From: Paramecium sonneborni
Taxonomy: Eukaryota > Ciliophora > Oligohymenophorea > Peniculida > Parameciidae
DNA length: 64,000 nt
Reading direction: 5' to 3'
NCBI GenBank assembly: GCA_905182985.1
Contig: CAJJDN010000045.1
Span: 216,418 to 280,417 of the forward strand
The notes beneath the pieces are model-generated. The model did not search any database, was not told where the DNA came from, and worked only from the letters and a program-made list of their open reading frames with translations. Below, one piece after another: positions 26,501 through 38,769 of this stretch; position 1 is the first letter of the stretch; every line of letters begins with the position of its first letter. Both the position numbers and the translations under genes were made by a program.

Positions 26501-29500
26501 CTTTTAATTCATCGTTTTCCTTTTATAATTCATTTTGTTCATCTAACTAAGTTTACAACAATTCATTTTGTTTTTTAAGATCTTGAATTATTTCTGTTTA
26601 ATTTCCTTCATCTTTTTAAATGTTTTAAGGACCTACTTATTTTTAACTTGGAAATTATATTGGAATATCTTCTCCATGTTTATTTGCTAATTTCTAATAT
26701 TCATTCTTCCAAAACTAAGCATTTTCTTATTCTAATTCATTCTTCAAATCTACTATTTACTGTCTATTCTCTTGATCTTTTAATTTTAGATCATTTAATT
26801 AATTTTAAAGAGATTCATTTTATTTTTCGTTGATGTCCTTTTATTATTATAAAAGTTTTATATCTCTTTATTAATTATCATTTTAATCTTATAACTAAAT
26901 CAAATTTTATTTCAATTCTTCTATATTCTCTTAATTTTATTTTTGTTTTATTAAAGAATTTTAATACTATTATTGTAATTCAGATAGTGCTTATTAAGCT
27001 TCTTCTTTTGTCATCTTTAAAATATCTTCTTCTTTATGTTAAGGTTGAGAACTTTATTTATGATCTAATAAATCATGATATTTATCATTCCATAATTATG
27101 CATCTGTAATAGCATCTTTTAATTTTTATTTAGTTTCAGTAAGTTCTCCAATTAATTAAGGGATTTCAGTTTCGATTTAATGTTATTAGATATGATTTTA
27201 TTCTTCTAATTCATGAATTTGTTTTGTTTATTATAATAATTTCTCTTATTGTCCATTTGGAGTTAAGTTTTATGATTATAATTCTAAAAGTTCTTAATAT
27301 TAACCTTTAGCTTTTTCTAATTATTTCTTAAGTAATTCAATTTCATTTTATAATTATTATTGTAGTTGAATTTGTTCATCTTATTTTAGATCATCATGAA
27401 TATCAATTAGTTATTTAGTCTTTTAGGTTAATTAACTTTGTAAGGCTAATTATTCTTATTAAACTTAATCTAATTTATTTTGTAGCATTCTTAGATCAGA
27501 TTATAATTATTGTTTTTCTGACATTAAGCCTACTATTTATTATTCATTCACTCCATTTCCAATCATATCTTAAAACTTTTATAAATCATCTTTTCTTTAT
27601 TATTATAATTCTTCTATTTATTGATTAAGAGCTTAATTAGTTTATTGCAATTGACTGATTTATAATGCTTTTTATGGATCAGTTTAAAATTGAATAGATC
27701 CTGAAGATGCCACTGGTTTTGGAATTTGTTCAGATAATATATCTTACAATTACTTTTACATTTATAATAATTAGTCTTAAAGATCTAATTTTGTGGCTTT
27801 TAATTCATCGTTTTCCTATTATAATTCATTTTATCCATCTAACTAAGTTTACAATAATTCATTTTATTTTTTAAGATCTTGAATTATTTCTGTTTAATTT
27901 CCTTCATCTTTTTAAATGTTTTAAGAACCTACTTATTTTTAACTTGGAAATTATATTGGAATATCTTCTCCATGTTTATTTGCTAATTTCTAATATTCAT
28001 TCTTCCAAAACTAAGCATTTTCTTATTCTAATTCATTCTTCAAATCTACTATTAATTATCTTTATTTAAAGTCTAAATCTTTTAATTCTTCGATTTAGGC
28101 CTTTTATGAATCGTTTTATTATTATTATATCTAATCCTTTTAATTTAGTAAATCTTTTTCTCGTTATAGGCTATCCTATTCATCTTATAATTTCAATAAT
28201 TAATTTTATTACTAAAGCATAGCTAATTGTGAAGCCTCTAATTATTAATCTTATTATTATTATTTTATTATTAATTATTACAAGGCTTATTGTAATTATT
28301 CTTAATTCATTGATTTAATAGCCTATTCATCTATTATTGCTTATGCAAAATTAGGTCTTTCCTCCAATAGTATTTAATGTTTATTTTTCCATAAATTAAC
28401 TTCCTCCTCAGCATGCTTTAATTTTAATTAGGTTTCTTCAAGTTTTCCCATCATTTATGGTAAATTTTGTTCTATCTAATTTTATAATTTTTGTATTTCT
28501 TCTTCCTATTTATGTATTATATTAATTTATTATTAAATCTCCTCTTTTTATCCATTAGGTGTTAATGCTTATGATTAATTTTCAAGTAATTCTTGATATT
28601 ACTCTTTTTATTGTTCCAGTTGTTTTAGAAGTAGATCTATTTATGTTTAAAGATCCTGTAATTTGATATTAGTATTTTTTGAGTTTTACTCATCATATAA
28701 ATCCATAAGTTATTGGTTTTTTTCAAGTAATTAACTCTATAAGATTATTTAGGATTATTGTAATTAATCAATTTGATTTTCTAAAATTCTAATTTTTTGC
28801 TGTAGCTATTACTTTTCAGATATTAATGATACGATTTATTTTCCTTCAGGTCCAGTTCCAATTATCTTTTCAAAATTCTATAAATCTTCTTTTCTCTCTG
28901 CTTCGATATCTGTAAGTTATTTTTTTAATTGTTAATTTTCTTATTATAGTTAGCTTACCTAAAGAGCTTTCGTAGGATCTAGCTATGAATAACTATCTCC
29001 TTTTTATGGTAATTAACCAGAAAATAATTAATTCAATGTATTTTGTGCATTTAATAGCTCAGTTTGTAATTATAGTTTGCTTGATTTTAATTGCTCATTT
29101 TCTGAAGAAATCTACTGGTATTCATTACTTTATTATTATAAAATTGTTATCTAAGATTATAAAGAATTAATTATTTCGTTATTATTCTTGTCATCATCTT
29201 ATTATATTTTTCCTTGTTATGGAGGCATTTTAGAAGGATCCTTTATGTCTAATTAGCTGTACAATTTTTGATATTCTTGTTTCCAGAAGTCTCCATTAGA
29301 TTCAGCTAATTCATTTTTAAGTTTCAAGATTTCTTCATCTTTTGCCTGAATTAATTACATTTACTCATTTAATTCATTTTTATTTTCATTTAATTATTGT
29401 TCAGTTAATTATAATTTTTATTCAAGTAAGTTTTTTTGTTTGCTTAAATCACTCATTTCTTCTGAAATTTATGTTTGACGAGTTAAGTTTTACTTTTATT

Positions 29501-32500
29501 GCTCTATTAATTGTTTTATTTATGCTTCTTAATTTTAATTTTTCATTTATAATTCAGACAAATTTTGATTTTCTTCATTTTATTATTACTCTTGCAATTC
29601 TATAGGTTTTTTATTTAATAAATTTTAATATCTTTCATTTAAAAGTTGTGCTTCATTTAATTAATCATTATACTTTAATTAAAACTCTTTTAGCTACCCT
29701 TACAATTAAGGAATAGTACTTTCAATTTCCTATTATTTTTCTTAAAGTACCTATTCTAATTCATGGATTAATTTTGCATTTTAAAGAAGTTTTTCCTTCT
29801 GTCCATTTGGAGTTAGATTTTAAGATTGAATTTCTAAGATTTCTTAATATTATTCCTTTATTTTATTCAGCTAGGCTTTTAATTATTCTATTTCTTTTTA
29901 TTTTTCTTATAGGAGGACTTTTTATTCATCCTAAGGCAAAGTTTAATGCAATTCAATTAGTTATTTGTTTTTATCAACTAATTATTCTTATAATTAAATC
30001 GACTCTTGCTAAACTTTATCAATTTAGTTTTATAATTATCTGATTTCTGATTAAAAATCTTACTTTTGTCGATATAAGGCAACTATCTATTGCTGATTTA
30101 CTCCATTTCCAATCATATCTTAAAATTATTTTAGATCTTCTCTCTTTTCATCCTCTATTTAAGAAATTTAATTTTTAAGATTTTAATTTTCTTGAGTTAA
30201 TTAACTAATTTTTAAGTTTTTTTCAGGATCAGTTTAAAAATGAAGATTTTAATTTTCAATGGTTTCTGATTTAATTTGAACATTTTATAATTTATTGATT
30301 TAATTTTATTTCTGTAACAATTAATCCTATAGTTCAAGTTTTTCTTTTCTTAAATTTTCATTCTCTAATCGAAAGTCAGATAACTAAATAATTTCTCTTT
30401 CATTCTGCAGCTTTTCGAAATTTAGCTAATTAATTTAATCCTTCAAAGCCTCTACATTCTCGACTTGATTTGCTTCCTAATCTTTGCTTTTTTATGCTTC
30501 CTCTTATTCTGCTTTCTATTCGATTATTCTTTGAGATTCTGCATTTTATTTATTTCCTCTTTAGTCATTTTGATTTTCTTTGTAATTTTAAAATTCCTAC
30601 TTGAGATTTTCTTCTTTTTTTCTATACTCTGCTATCTAATTTTATTAATCTTTAACTTATTCCTATAAAATATTTTGCAACTGTTCAGCTAAATTTTTTT
30701 CTCTTTACAAACTATCTATTTCATCTTTTGCTTATTGCAATTTTTATAATTCTATTACAATTTATTCCTTCTCTTATTCTAAATTCTGCATCGTATTTTG
30801 AAGTTCTAGATTTTGTTTTTTTAATTATTGTGCTTCAACTTAGGATATTTCTGATTATTCTTCTAACTTTTGGTTCTCAGGTTGTTTCCTCATAAGTAAA
30901 TCTTAATATCTTTTAGCTTAAATTTGAGCATCATTTTAAGCTGCCTATAACTCTTACAAAGCCTAGGTCAATTACCCTTATAATTTAGGTACTTCTATTT
31001 CTAATTCCTATTGAAGATTTAATATCTAATTTTATTAATCATGAATACTAGATTACTACTATAAAACTTTCTCTTTCAATCCATTTGGAGTCATATTTTA
31101 TTAAGCTGTTTCTAAAAGCTCTAAATATTATTATTTGGCTTATTATAACTAATTTTATAATTAATTAAGTAAATCATCCTATTCTTCTTTTTATTAAATA
31201 TCAACTTATTATTAATTCTATGCATCTTAAAACTATAACTCTTTTGTTTTTTTTATTAATTCGGCTTATAATACTATGTATTTTTACTATAGCTCATCAA
31301 TCTAATTTTATTAATCTCTTATTTATTTTTGCAAATCCTACCTATCTGCCATCAAAGCTACTATTTATTATTCTTAAACACCATTACCAATCATATCTTA
31401 AAACTCTTTCAAGTCAGCTTATCTTTATTATTCAATTGCTTATATTTCAGTTTTTAATTTTTAATTAACTTATTCTAACTAACTTATCTTTAATATTTTT
31501 TCAGAATCGACTTAGATACCCTGTTAACTAATTGGGTTTTAAGATTAAATTCTTTATTAAGAAGTCATATTATTTAATTCTTCTTAAATCTGAATAATTT
31601 AATTTTATAATTCTAAATTTCTATTTTTCAAAATGTCAATTTAATGCTATTGAAGATCTTACTTTTTATTTTTTTCGATTAAAATAGGATCACATAATTA
31701 AACTTTTAGACTCTCAACTGATTAAGGTTATTAAGGTTGATTTTGCTCCAATGTTTAAATCTACTATTTTAATTTTGTCTTCTCTTCGTTATTTACTTAT
31801 AACTGTTATATTAAATCTTAAATTTATTTTTCTAACTCTTTATTTTTCAACACTAACTAATTTTATTAAATTTCTAAATTCTGGTTATTCTTTTTTAATT
31901 CTGATTATTATTCAATTTATTTTATTGCTTGGTCATGTAACTTTTCTTACTCAAAATCAACTTAATTTTATAGTTTTTGAATTTCTTATTTCAGTAGAAC
32001 AATTTCAGAAAACTATTCTTAATTCTTTTTAATTTCTTTCAATAGTTTTTACTCTACACTTTCAGGTTATAAGTTTTAATTATTTTTACCAATTTCATCC
32101 TCAAACTTTTACTTCCAATACTAAATTTATTCAAGAAATCCTTATTTTTCTTATTCTAATTAACTTAATCTGTCTTAATTGTCTCTAAACTGACTTAATG
32201 CATTTTAAAATTCGTCCCTCGATTGTTAAGGAAACAACTCAGAAATTCCTTGTCTTTATTAAGTTTAGATTGAATCTTAAACATTAGGATGGATAATCGA
32301 GACCCTTTGAGGAACACTTACATTTGTATTATAAGTATGATGTCTAGTTGGAGAAACTCTAATTGGGCTAATATATTTTATTGGAGTCAAAACTCGAATA
32401 CTACCATTAGACCTTTCGACAGAATATCTAACAGGGGAACCTCTTAATTTAGTATTATTTCCAATTAATTTTAAATCTTCATTTTTTAGTCTAACTAATG

Positions 32501-33504
32501 AATTCAACAGAGAAATTTATTTTATTATTGTAGGTACACTATGAAGATCGAGTTAGAGATGCTCAATATGTGTCATTATTTTTGAAAATACTTCTTCAGA
32601 GGACAATGATGGAGATTATGATCTTGCTTATAAAGGACTTTAATTATTTAAGATTCTTCTCACTGCTTTAGGTGTTTCATATCTTTTTAAGGCTTCAATA
32701 TCTTGATTTAATGATGTCAAATAAATTTAGAGTTACTAAATCTCTACTTCATAGTCATCTTGATCCTTATCTATTTTTTATAAAAGTTTATTATGAGAAT
32801 TTATTAATTCTGCCAACATAGTTAAAGCATTAGCATATTTATTCTGAATCAAATTACCATTTCTATATTAGGAAATTCCATTTTGAAGATTGCTTAAAGC
32901 ATTTTATATATGTTCTGGTAATTGCTCATTCTTTGAAAAAGATGGTTAATCTAACTTTTTTATAGATGAACCTTCCTATTTGATTTCAAGTTGATTAAGG
33001 CCTAATAAATAAGATAATTTAGACTCAAGTAATTTATTTTCTTCTTATAACTTTTTTATCTCTTCCAATTTATTCGATTGATCCTAAATTAAAAATCTTA
33101 AATACTTTATTTATGTTTTCCTATTGATTCGCCTATCTTAAATAAGAATTTAATTTCTCTCTTGCTAATTTTTCCTTTTGTTGTAATTCATTAATTTCTT
33201 ATTTTTAACTTGATATTTCAAGAAGTAATACTTATTCTCTTTCCTGATGTTATTATCTTCATTAAATAAAATCATACATATTGTTTTTCATAGCGTTTCT
33301 TTTTCTATCTAATTCAAGTAATACACAATTTAATCTTTGTATTTCAAATCCCATTAAGACTTTTTCCATCTTCATACTAATTAAACTATCCAAAAGAGTC
33401 TGTTATTAAGATGTTTAAGGAACAACTTAAATGATTGGTGAAACAGCTCTTTAAGGAGAACGCATTTAAAATGGTTATGGATTTTATATTGATCTTCCTC
33501 TCAT
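17579..33504 (-). CDS. Giant modular coiled-coil protein, about 5,285 aa
   Basis: One frame runs from ATG 33502-33504 to TGA 17579-17581 once introns of 21 nt (33257-33277, acceptor AAG), 22 nt (33084-33105) and 25 nt (19677-19701) are removed. It is Gln/Glu/Lys/Leu-rich heptad sequence throughout. The N-terminal part (to about 32280) is Ser/Pro-rich between helices (MRSPQRAVSPIIQVV). The body is built from about nine modules of roughly 430 aa. Each has motif A (KFQDMIGNGVNEQQI in the repeats) and motif B (NLTPNGQQEKLLQQ). Short aromatic breaks such as FWKQEYQ recur. The C-terminus has DELKEELTKIRNQERQKIE, then a basic Arg/Ser patch (DEMKRDRARERESYKSPHK) and a final coil. This architecture suits a filament, basal-body or cortical scaffold, but I do not recognise the family. 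The start is uncertain because the SPRY frame ends only 1 nt upstream. Confidence 0.8.
20595..28053 (-). repeat. In-frame tandem array, 1,296-bp unit x 5.75
   Basis: Full units begin at 20595, 21891, 23187, 24483 and 25779; a sixth begins at 27075 and its similarity ends near 28053. The five full units look identical wherever I compared them. The sixth differs at a handful of positions (around 27817-27925) before it diverges. 1,296 = 3 x 432, so every copy keeps the giant protein's frame. The motif-B landmark on the + strand (CCATTTGGAGTTAAG) recurs at this spacing, and diverged versions continue near 28550, 29797 and 31080. This indicates very recent expansion or homogenisation on top of an older repeat history. 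Confidence 0.97.
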
Positions 33505-33505
33505 T

Positions 33506-34326
33506 TCAAATTTCAAATTTATTTAATATTAATATCTGATCGTTATTGTTTCCTACAAAACCAAAAACAAAGGATTCCACAGATACTGAATAAATAATGC
33601 CTGATTTTAGGTGAAGCAACGACTTAGCTATATGAAGGATATAAACTTTAAACATATAATAATAATAAGACTTAAACTCATTTTCATTCACCTTGCTGGA
33701 TGAAAATATTTAATAATTTAAATATAGCGAGGCTTTTGAATTTAAAGTAACTTAGACCTCTCCATAAAATATACACAGAACTAGGTAGAATGTATATGTC
33801 AGATTATAAAATGTTTCTACACAATTAATCGGTTTCGATAAAATGATAAAGTTCGAATACCACTTCTGAATTCTTGTAAATCATCTATAGTATCATTCTA
33901 TAGAGCCAAGTATCCGTAATCTGATATCTAGACGTCGGCTCCAAATTTCCTTGCACATAACCAGATTTAACCCTAGAAATTTTGAGTTATAGTTGGTTTA
34001 TTTTGCATATCTATTTATTTTCTAAATTTTTACATTATAATGCCTTACCTGGCTACTTCTATGAATATGTTCCTCATCAACATACTTTTCAATCTTTATT
34101 TCCCAATAGTGTCTTTCTGATTTCAATGCCAGAGTTCCCAAAACATTTTGATAATCTGATTATCGTTTTTTATTTGCTAAAAATTGTTGTTTGGCGGTGC
34201 CAAACTTGAACCTTTTTTAATTGGATCCCATGTTAAGTTCATTTCTGCTAAAAATAACAGTAAGGAAAAATCTTTTAAACCTACTTCTGATAGTTTAATT
34301 TCTGTCTCCTTCAGTTCGTTTAGTCA
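33506..34326 (-). pseudogene. SPRY-domain coding fragment with frame breaks
   Basis: Minus-strand pieces in different frames assemble into a SPRY domain: EMNLTWDPIKKGSSLAPP (about 34200-34260), then VLGTLALKSERHYWEIKI (about 34100-34150), then CARKFGADVQISDYGYLAL, SGIRTLSFYRNR (about 33840) and GEVQVTLN (about 33760). SPRY domains bind protein partners and have no catalytic activity. A 27-nt GTA...TAG intron fits near 33970-34050. At least two joints, the A5 run 34179-34183 and a site near 33804, need a one-base correction. In-frame TGAs lie just upstream at 34324 and 34378. The last open frame ends at TGA 33506-33508, one nucleotide before the giant gene's ATG. Either a decaying gene or a real one damaged by sequence errors. 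Confidence 0.55.
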
Positions 34327-35376
34327 ATCATTGGATGAATAAGCTTAATATTCTGAAGCATTTTTTATTTTATCCAATCACATCAATAAAAAAAGATCTT
34401 AGATACTCAAACGTAAGAGTGATATGAAGAATTGCTAAATAGAAATACCTTTAACCAAAAAAAGTTTTACCAAGAGAATATCACATATTACATATAACTT
34501 TTACCATTCTTGTAATCTGGCCTAATGAAAAATCAACTGTAACTAGTCTCTAATCATTAGAATAATGATATGATATTTATATTAAGTTTCTAATTTCCTG
34601 GCGAAAACTAATGAGTCTTTAAAATCACAAGTTAATTTTTTCAAAATTGGAGCTTTTTTACTTTATGTTAATTTTCAACTGAGCGTTATTAAAAAGAAAG
34701 AGAGTTTGAAAAATGTAAAGGATCCTCTACCATTTAAATTTAACTTTCGGCTTAAGGATATTGAGAAGATTATCGGGCTTGGTTTTTAAAGAAGTGGCAA
34801 ATTAGGTTAAGCCTCGGGCACTTCGTTTAGTGAACTATAATTTTAAAATGTCAACCTAGAATTGAATTTACTTTTCTGATTTATTATTTTATTATTTCTC
34901 AACTTATTTTCTAATATTTCATCTTATTTTGGTTCATTTTCTTTCCTTATTTTTTATTTATGAAGGTACTGGTGAAATTATACAAGAATAGATTGAATTC
35001 TCTTTTGATTGCTCCTTTTTTCATCTCAGATTATTCCTGCATTAATTCACATTAGGTCAAGCCATGATTTAATTAAATTTTCTCTTCAGCTATTAATTAT
35101 TTCGAAGAGATCTAAAAGGGAGTTTTATTATTAATCCAATCCTGCAATCGTGTTTACAATTTTTTTTTTAATTTCGAAAGACTTTTAAGATAAATATTGT
35201 GATACAATCCATTTTTTCTTTTCAACTTTTTTTTTAAAATTATCTCTAAACTTAGAAGTTTCATCAACGCACTAATGATTTTTATTGAATAGACAAAAAA
35301 TATAAAAATTTTTAACCTTTGTATTAATTGAATTAGAAGGATTATATCTATTATAAAAAAATGCTTGTGAAAAAAA

Positions 35377-35750
35377 TCATTAATTTTAGCAGTTAAAACA
35401 TAAATCTCTAATTCTTTCATCCTCAGAAATACAATAATCATGACCGATTAGACTTCGACATTATTAACAATAAATCATTTAATCATCATTTTCATTGCAG
35501 AGGCAAACTTAGCAAACTTCAGAAAATGAAGCACTTTCTATACTTTAAGAAGGTGTGTTTAAATAGTTTTCCTAAAATATACTTTCCTCTTAATCCGAAC
35601 CACTTGATTAACCTTGGTTACTTTTCTTTTCTTAAAAATTCTCTGATCTTCGAATCCAAACTAAAATTCCATCTTAATTACAATATAAATCATACTAAAA
35701 ATTATGAATGTAATACATATTAAAATGGTTATCTACATATTGGGCACTAT
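35377..35750 (-). pseudogene. PHD zinc-finger fragment, probably the 5' part of the SPRY gene
   Basis: A minus-strand frame encodes a textbook C4HC3 PHD finger between about 35383 and 35510: Cys-x2-Cys-x11-Cys-x2-Cys-x5-His-x2-Cys-x10-Cys-x2-Cys (VCQVCLCNENDDQMIYCQQC and DYCISEDERIRDLCFNCQ). PHD fingers usually read histone tails. A Ser/Gln-rich leader extends upstream to about 35700, where a GTA...TAG intron may occur. TGA follows the finger at 35377-35379. The same frame continues leftward to the SPRY fragment with further TGAs at 35086, 35047, 35026, 34675, 34378 and 34324, about the number expected by chance. A PHD-SPRY gene in decay is my best reading. Two separate short genes are possible. 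Confidence 0.5.
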
Positions 35751-36422
35751 AATTTTTTGATCACAATCATTAATTAATCAAAACATATTTAACAAAAAAG
35801 ATGTTTACATTAAAGTTAGGATAAAGGGGAGGTTAGTTCTTCTAAACATATAGTGCATAATTGCTTATTGGGAGAGCAATTTTTTTGTTACGAGTTATTT
35901 TAATTTTACGAAAGATATAATTTGGAAGATTAATTCTCTAATTCTTCATCTTCAATGATTTTCCTATTCCTTCTTTTGTTATGCATATAATTATGATTTA
36001 AAATTCTAAGTTATGAAAAAATAAAATTACTAATTTTAATTAAGTGCTCTAAAAATATTATTTATAAATGAAATTTAGTGCGTCTTTTATGATTTGAAGT
36101 GTATTCATAACGTGTATTTTTACTCTTGAAAAAGTAAATTGCTTTATCACCCTACTATTACAAATCCTATAGACAATGAAGAAAAACACAATTAATTAAT
36201 CATATTTATGCAAAAATATTATACTTCTTTAACATTGAAAAAATATAAAATAGGTACTCAGATGTATTTTTAACATTTCCTATATAAAAAATAAGTTAAT
36301 TTTAATATTTTTTTCTAAACCATCATATTCAATCTTCAATTAAATATATAAATTTACGAGATGCTTCTTCTATAAAAAAATCCGGTAATTATTAATAAAT
36401 ATTTAATATATTCATTAACATT
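35751..36422. other. AT-rich spacer upstream of the tRNA gene
   Basis: Frequent TGA in all frames on both strands and long A/T runs. No domain or conserved string seen. Confidence 0.5.
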
Positions 36423-36494
36423 TCCGGTATAGTCTAGTGGTTAGGATATCAGGTTTTCACCCTGGGGACCCGGGTTCAATCCCCGGTATCGGAA
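36423..36494 (+). tRNA. tRNA-Glu (anticodon UUC)
   Basis: The sequence folds as a cloverleaf. The acceptor stem is TCCGGTA/TATCGGA with one G-T wobble. The D-arm contains box A (TAGTCTAGTGG). The anticodon stem is TCAGG/CCTGG around loop TTTTCAC (anticodon TTC). The T-arm is CCGGG TTCAATC CCCGG and contains box B (GGTTCAATCCC). There is no intron. The discriminator base is A36494, and a short T run follows, as expected for RNA polymerase III. Confidence 0.96.
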
Positions 36495-36498
36495 AAAT

Positions 36499-36504
36499 TT
36501 TTTA
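36499..36504 (+). terminator. RNA polymerase III T-run terminator
   Basis: A run of six T residues about 5 nt after the tRNA-Glu 3' end, the usual Pol III stop signal. Confidence 0.7.
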
Positions 36505-37763
36505 TTGCCTGTTCAATAAAAAATAATTTAAAAATTATAATAAAATTTTTTCCAACCAAATGTTTTAAGTTTACATAATGAAATTAACAACTACAATTTT
36601 GTAAATCTAAGTTCAATAAGTGAGGTCTAATTAAATAAAACTTTTTTTCTTCTATCGATTGGCAATTAAGTTTTTTTCAAATATATAAAATAGAAAATAT
36701 TATCAAATAGTCCCAATAAAATGATATTTTGAATATACGGAAGATTTACAATTCAAAAAAAATAGAATGGCTCTTTTGATTCTTCATTTTAATTTTTATT
36801 TGGAGTATAAACTATGTCGCTAAAAACTGCTAATTTTATAGAACAACAATGAAATTAATTTTTATGATAAAGTGATATTTGCTAAAGAATTATTTAAAAC
36901 AATGCCCTATCAAAGCACTTTCATTTTAATATATTATGATTGCCTTTTTAAATACTGATAATCTAGCAGTAAAATCAGTTTATCATAATATTTTTAAAAT
37001 TCAATTATCCAATTTGGATTCTAAATAATTTGCTAAAACAACTCTTCTGTTATATTTGACTTATTATTCCCAGAAATAACTCAGTACTATTTATTTTATT
37101 TTGCACATTATAAAAATTTTAATTTTACAACAATATAAATTAATTCTTTAATTATATACAATTAAGTAAAAATAAGACTAAATTGAAATAGAATTTATTA
37201 TAGCTAAACCTTATACTCAATTTAAAATGTAAGACAGACAAAATTTATTTTGCTAATAGGTTAGAATTTTTCAACAGCCTTTGTAATTTATTTTTATTTT
37301 AGGAATTAATTTCCATTTTAGAAAGTTTTAAATTATAAAATTTATATTGTAAGTAAACTATTATATATAATATTTGTGAATTATCTGTAATTATATAAGA
37401 TTATAATTATAATAGAGACCCTATATTATTAAACCTTCATTTACTTTTGCTATAGTGATCCTACTTCGAGCGATTTATATGCTCTGATTGATTTTAAGAA
37501 ATTTTTATTAAATAAATCTTAAACTTAATTGATATTGACATCTATAGTGCGAATATACTGCTATGGAAAATATTTTATTAAAATTCTAAATTATCTGATT
37601 ATTCATTTCCTATGTTAGTTTATAAAAAAATCTAACTTAGAAAATCTTAAACAGCAGAAGAAGAATACATATTTTTTCTTGATTACATTTTTTGTTTCTT
37701 GATTTCTCAACTATTCTCTCCATAATATTATTTATTAAACTTTTTCATAAAATAATTTAATTT
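36505..37763. other. AT-rich spacer with a weak + strand open stretch
   Basis: Between about 36935 and 37290 one plus frame has no TGA for some 115 codons (start FLNTDNLAVKSVYHNIFKIQ) and looks mildly protein-like, but it has no start context, no recognised domain and a strongly A/T-driven composition. The rest shows nothing. Possibly a gene remnant. Confidence 0.25.
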
Positions 37764-38711
37764 ATGGCACAAGAAACAGTTGATTTGTGTTGCAATATAA
37801 GCTTTGAAATTGATATACATCCACTTGTGATAATCTAAATATTAGACTTACATTATAGAAAATTTGGTGCTTCTAGATAGGAAGAGACGATTGTAGGTGG
37901 TGCATTATTAGGAACAGTCTATACTAATAAGATTCATATCACAGAATGTTTTGCACTATTAGTCGATCCAGGAGATGAAATCAATGTATTTTTTGAATCT
38001 TTCTTTTAGTAGTACACATTTGATTTTGGTGATGCAAAAGATTTATATCTAAGCCATATATAAGCAAACCCATAAGAAGTCTTATTAGGTGGGTTTGTTA
38101 CAACTAAAAATTTATCATTAGATATAGGTGTTGCTTATCTTTCAACTGAGTTTAGTAAAAAGGAGAATGGCTTTAATGCTACAGCGGTATTAGGCTAGCC
38201 AATAATTCTCAAAGTTAATCCAACATTAAATTCAGGCAAAATCGAAATGAAAGTATTTTTTTCAAGTATTCAGGCATTTAAACTTAATCAATCACTAAAG
38301 CATTATGCAGCTGTTGCTTCCTTTAATACAATGCCAATTAAGATTTCCTTTTCAGATGAAAATTTGTAATAAGTCTGGCCATTTTTAGCCCCTAATTTAT
38401 TATAAAAAGATTTTAAAATAGTAAATACAGCTAATCCTTCTTAGCTTGTCTCTGATAACATAAAAAATCTAGAAAAAATACTTTCCTATTTGGAAAAAGT
38501 TATTGTAAGAAATTTTTTATCCTAGGCTGGTAATGAAGTAGGAGATTAAGAATTTGGAAGAAAACTCTTATCTACTTTGAATCAAATAGATTTAATTAAA
38601 AATGAGTCAGAAGTTCTATTAAGTCAGGTTGAAGAAGCTTCATTATTTTAATATATTGGAAATTTTGCTTAAGGACAAGCATTTATTAATGAAAAAATTT
38701 AAAAGATGTGA
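37764..38711 (+). CDS. EIF3F: Translation initiation factor eIF3 subunit F (MPN domain)
   Basis: eIF3f is a non-catalytic MPN-domain subunit of the eIF3 complex that loads the 40S subunit. The 315-aa single exon from ATG 37764 to TGA 38709 starts with the MPN fold: EIDIHPLVIIQILDLHYRKF, then VGGALLGTVYTNKIHITECF and a Phe-rich loop (FFESFFQQYTFDFGDAK). The stretch where active JAMM proteases carry His-x-His...Asp reads LGGFVTTKNLSLDIGVAYLS, with no metal-binding set, as expected for eIF3f. The C-terminal helices (NIKNLEKILSYLEKVIV, FGRKLLSTLNQIDLI) match the MPN C-terminal region. Its length is near the family norm. The 3' end lies 58 nt before the N gap. Confidence 0.9.
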
Positions 38712-38769
38712 TATGATATTTTTATATAAATAAGAAAATTGACTATATTTTAATTCTTTTTATTTTTAT

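Noticed and set aside
21464..26833. Five identical 61-codon plus-strand ATG frames at 1,296-nt spacing
   Set aside because: They are antisense shadows of the repeat unit of the minus-strand giant gene; with TAA/TAG as Gln they have no independent support.
20595..28053. CRISPR-like or satellite array
   Set aside because: The unit is 1.3 kb, coding and spacer-free; it is an internal protein repeat in a eukaryotic gene.
29342..32032. Several plus-strand hydrophobic frames of 80-93 codons
   Set aside because: Antisense shadows of the diverged modules and N-terminal region of the giant coiled-coil gene.
17579..33504. Assignment of the giant protein as pericentrin/AKAP, rootletin or a centrin-binding Sfi1-repeat protein
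   Set aside because: No PACT motif, no Sfi1-type Trp repeats and no family signature is visible; coiled-coil composition alone is not evidence.
33982..34500. Plus-strand frames with protein-like sequence opposite the SPRY region
   Set aside because: The minus strand carries the diagnostic SPRY motifs across the same bases; the plus reading has no recognisable domain.
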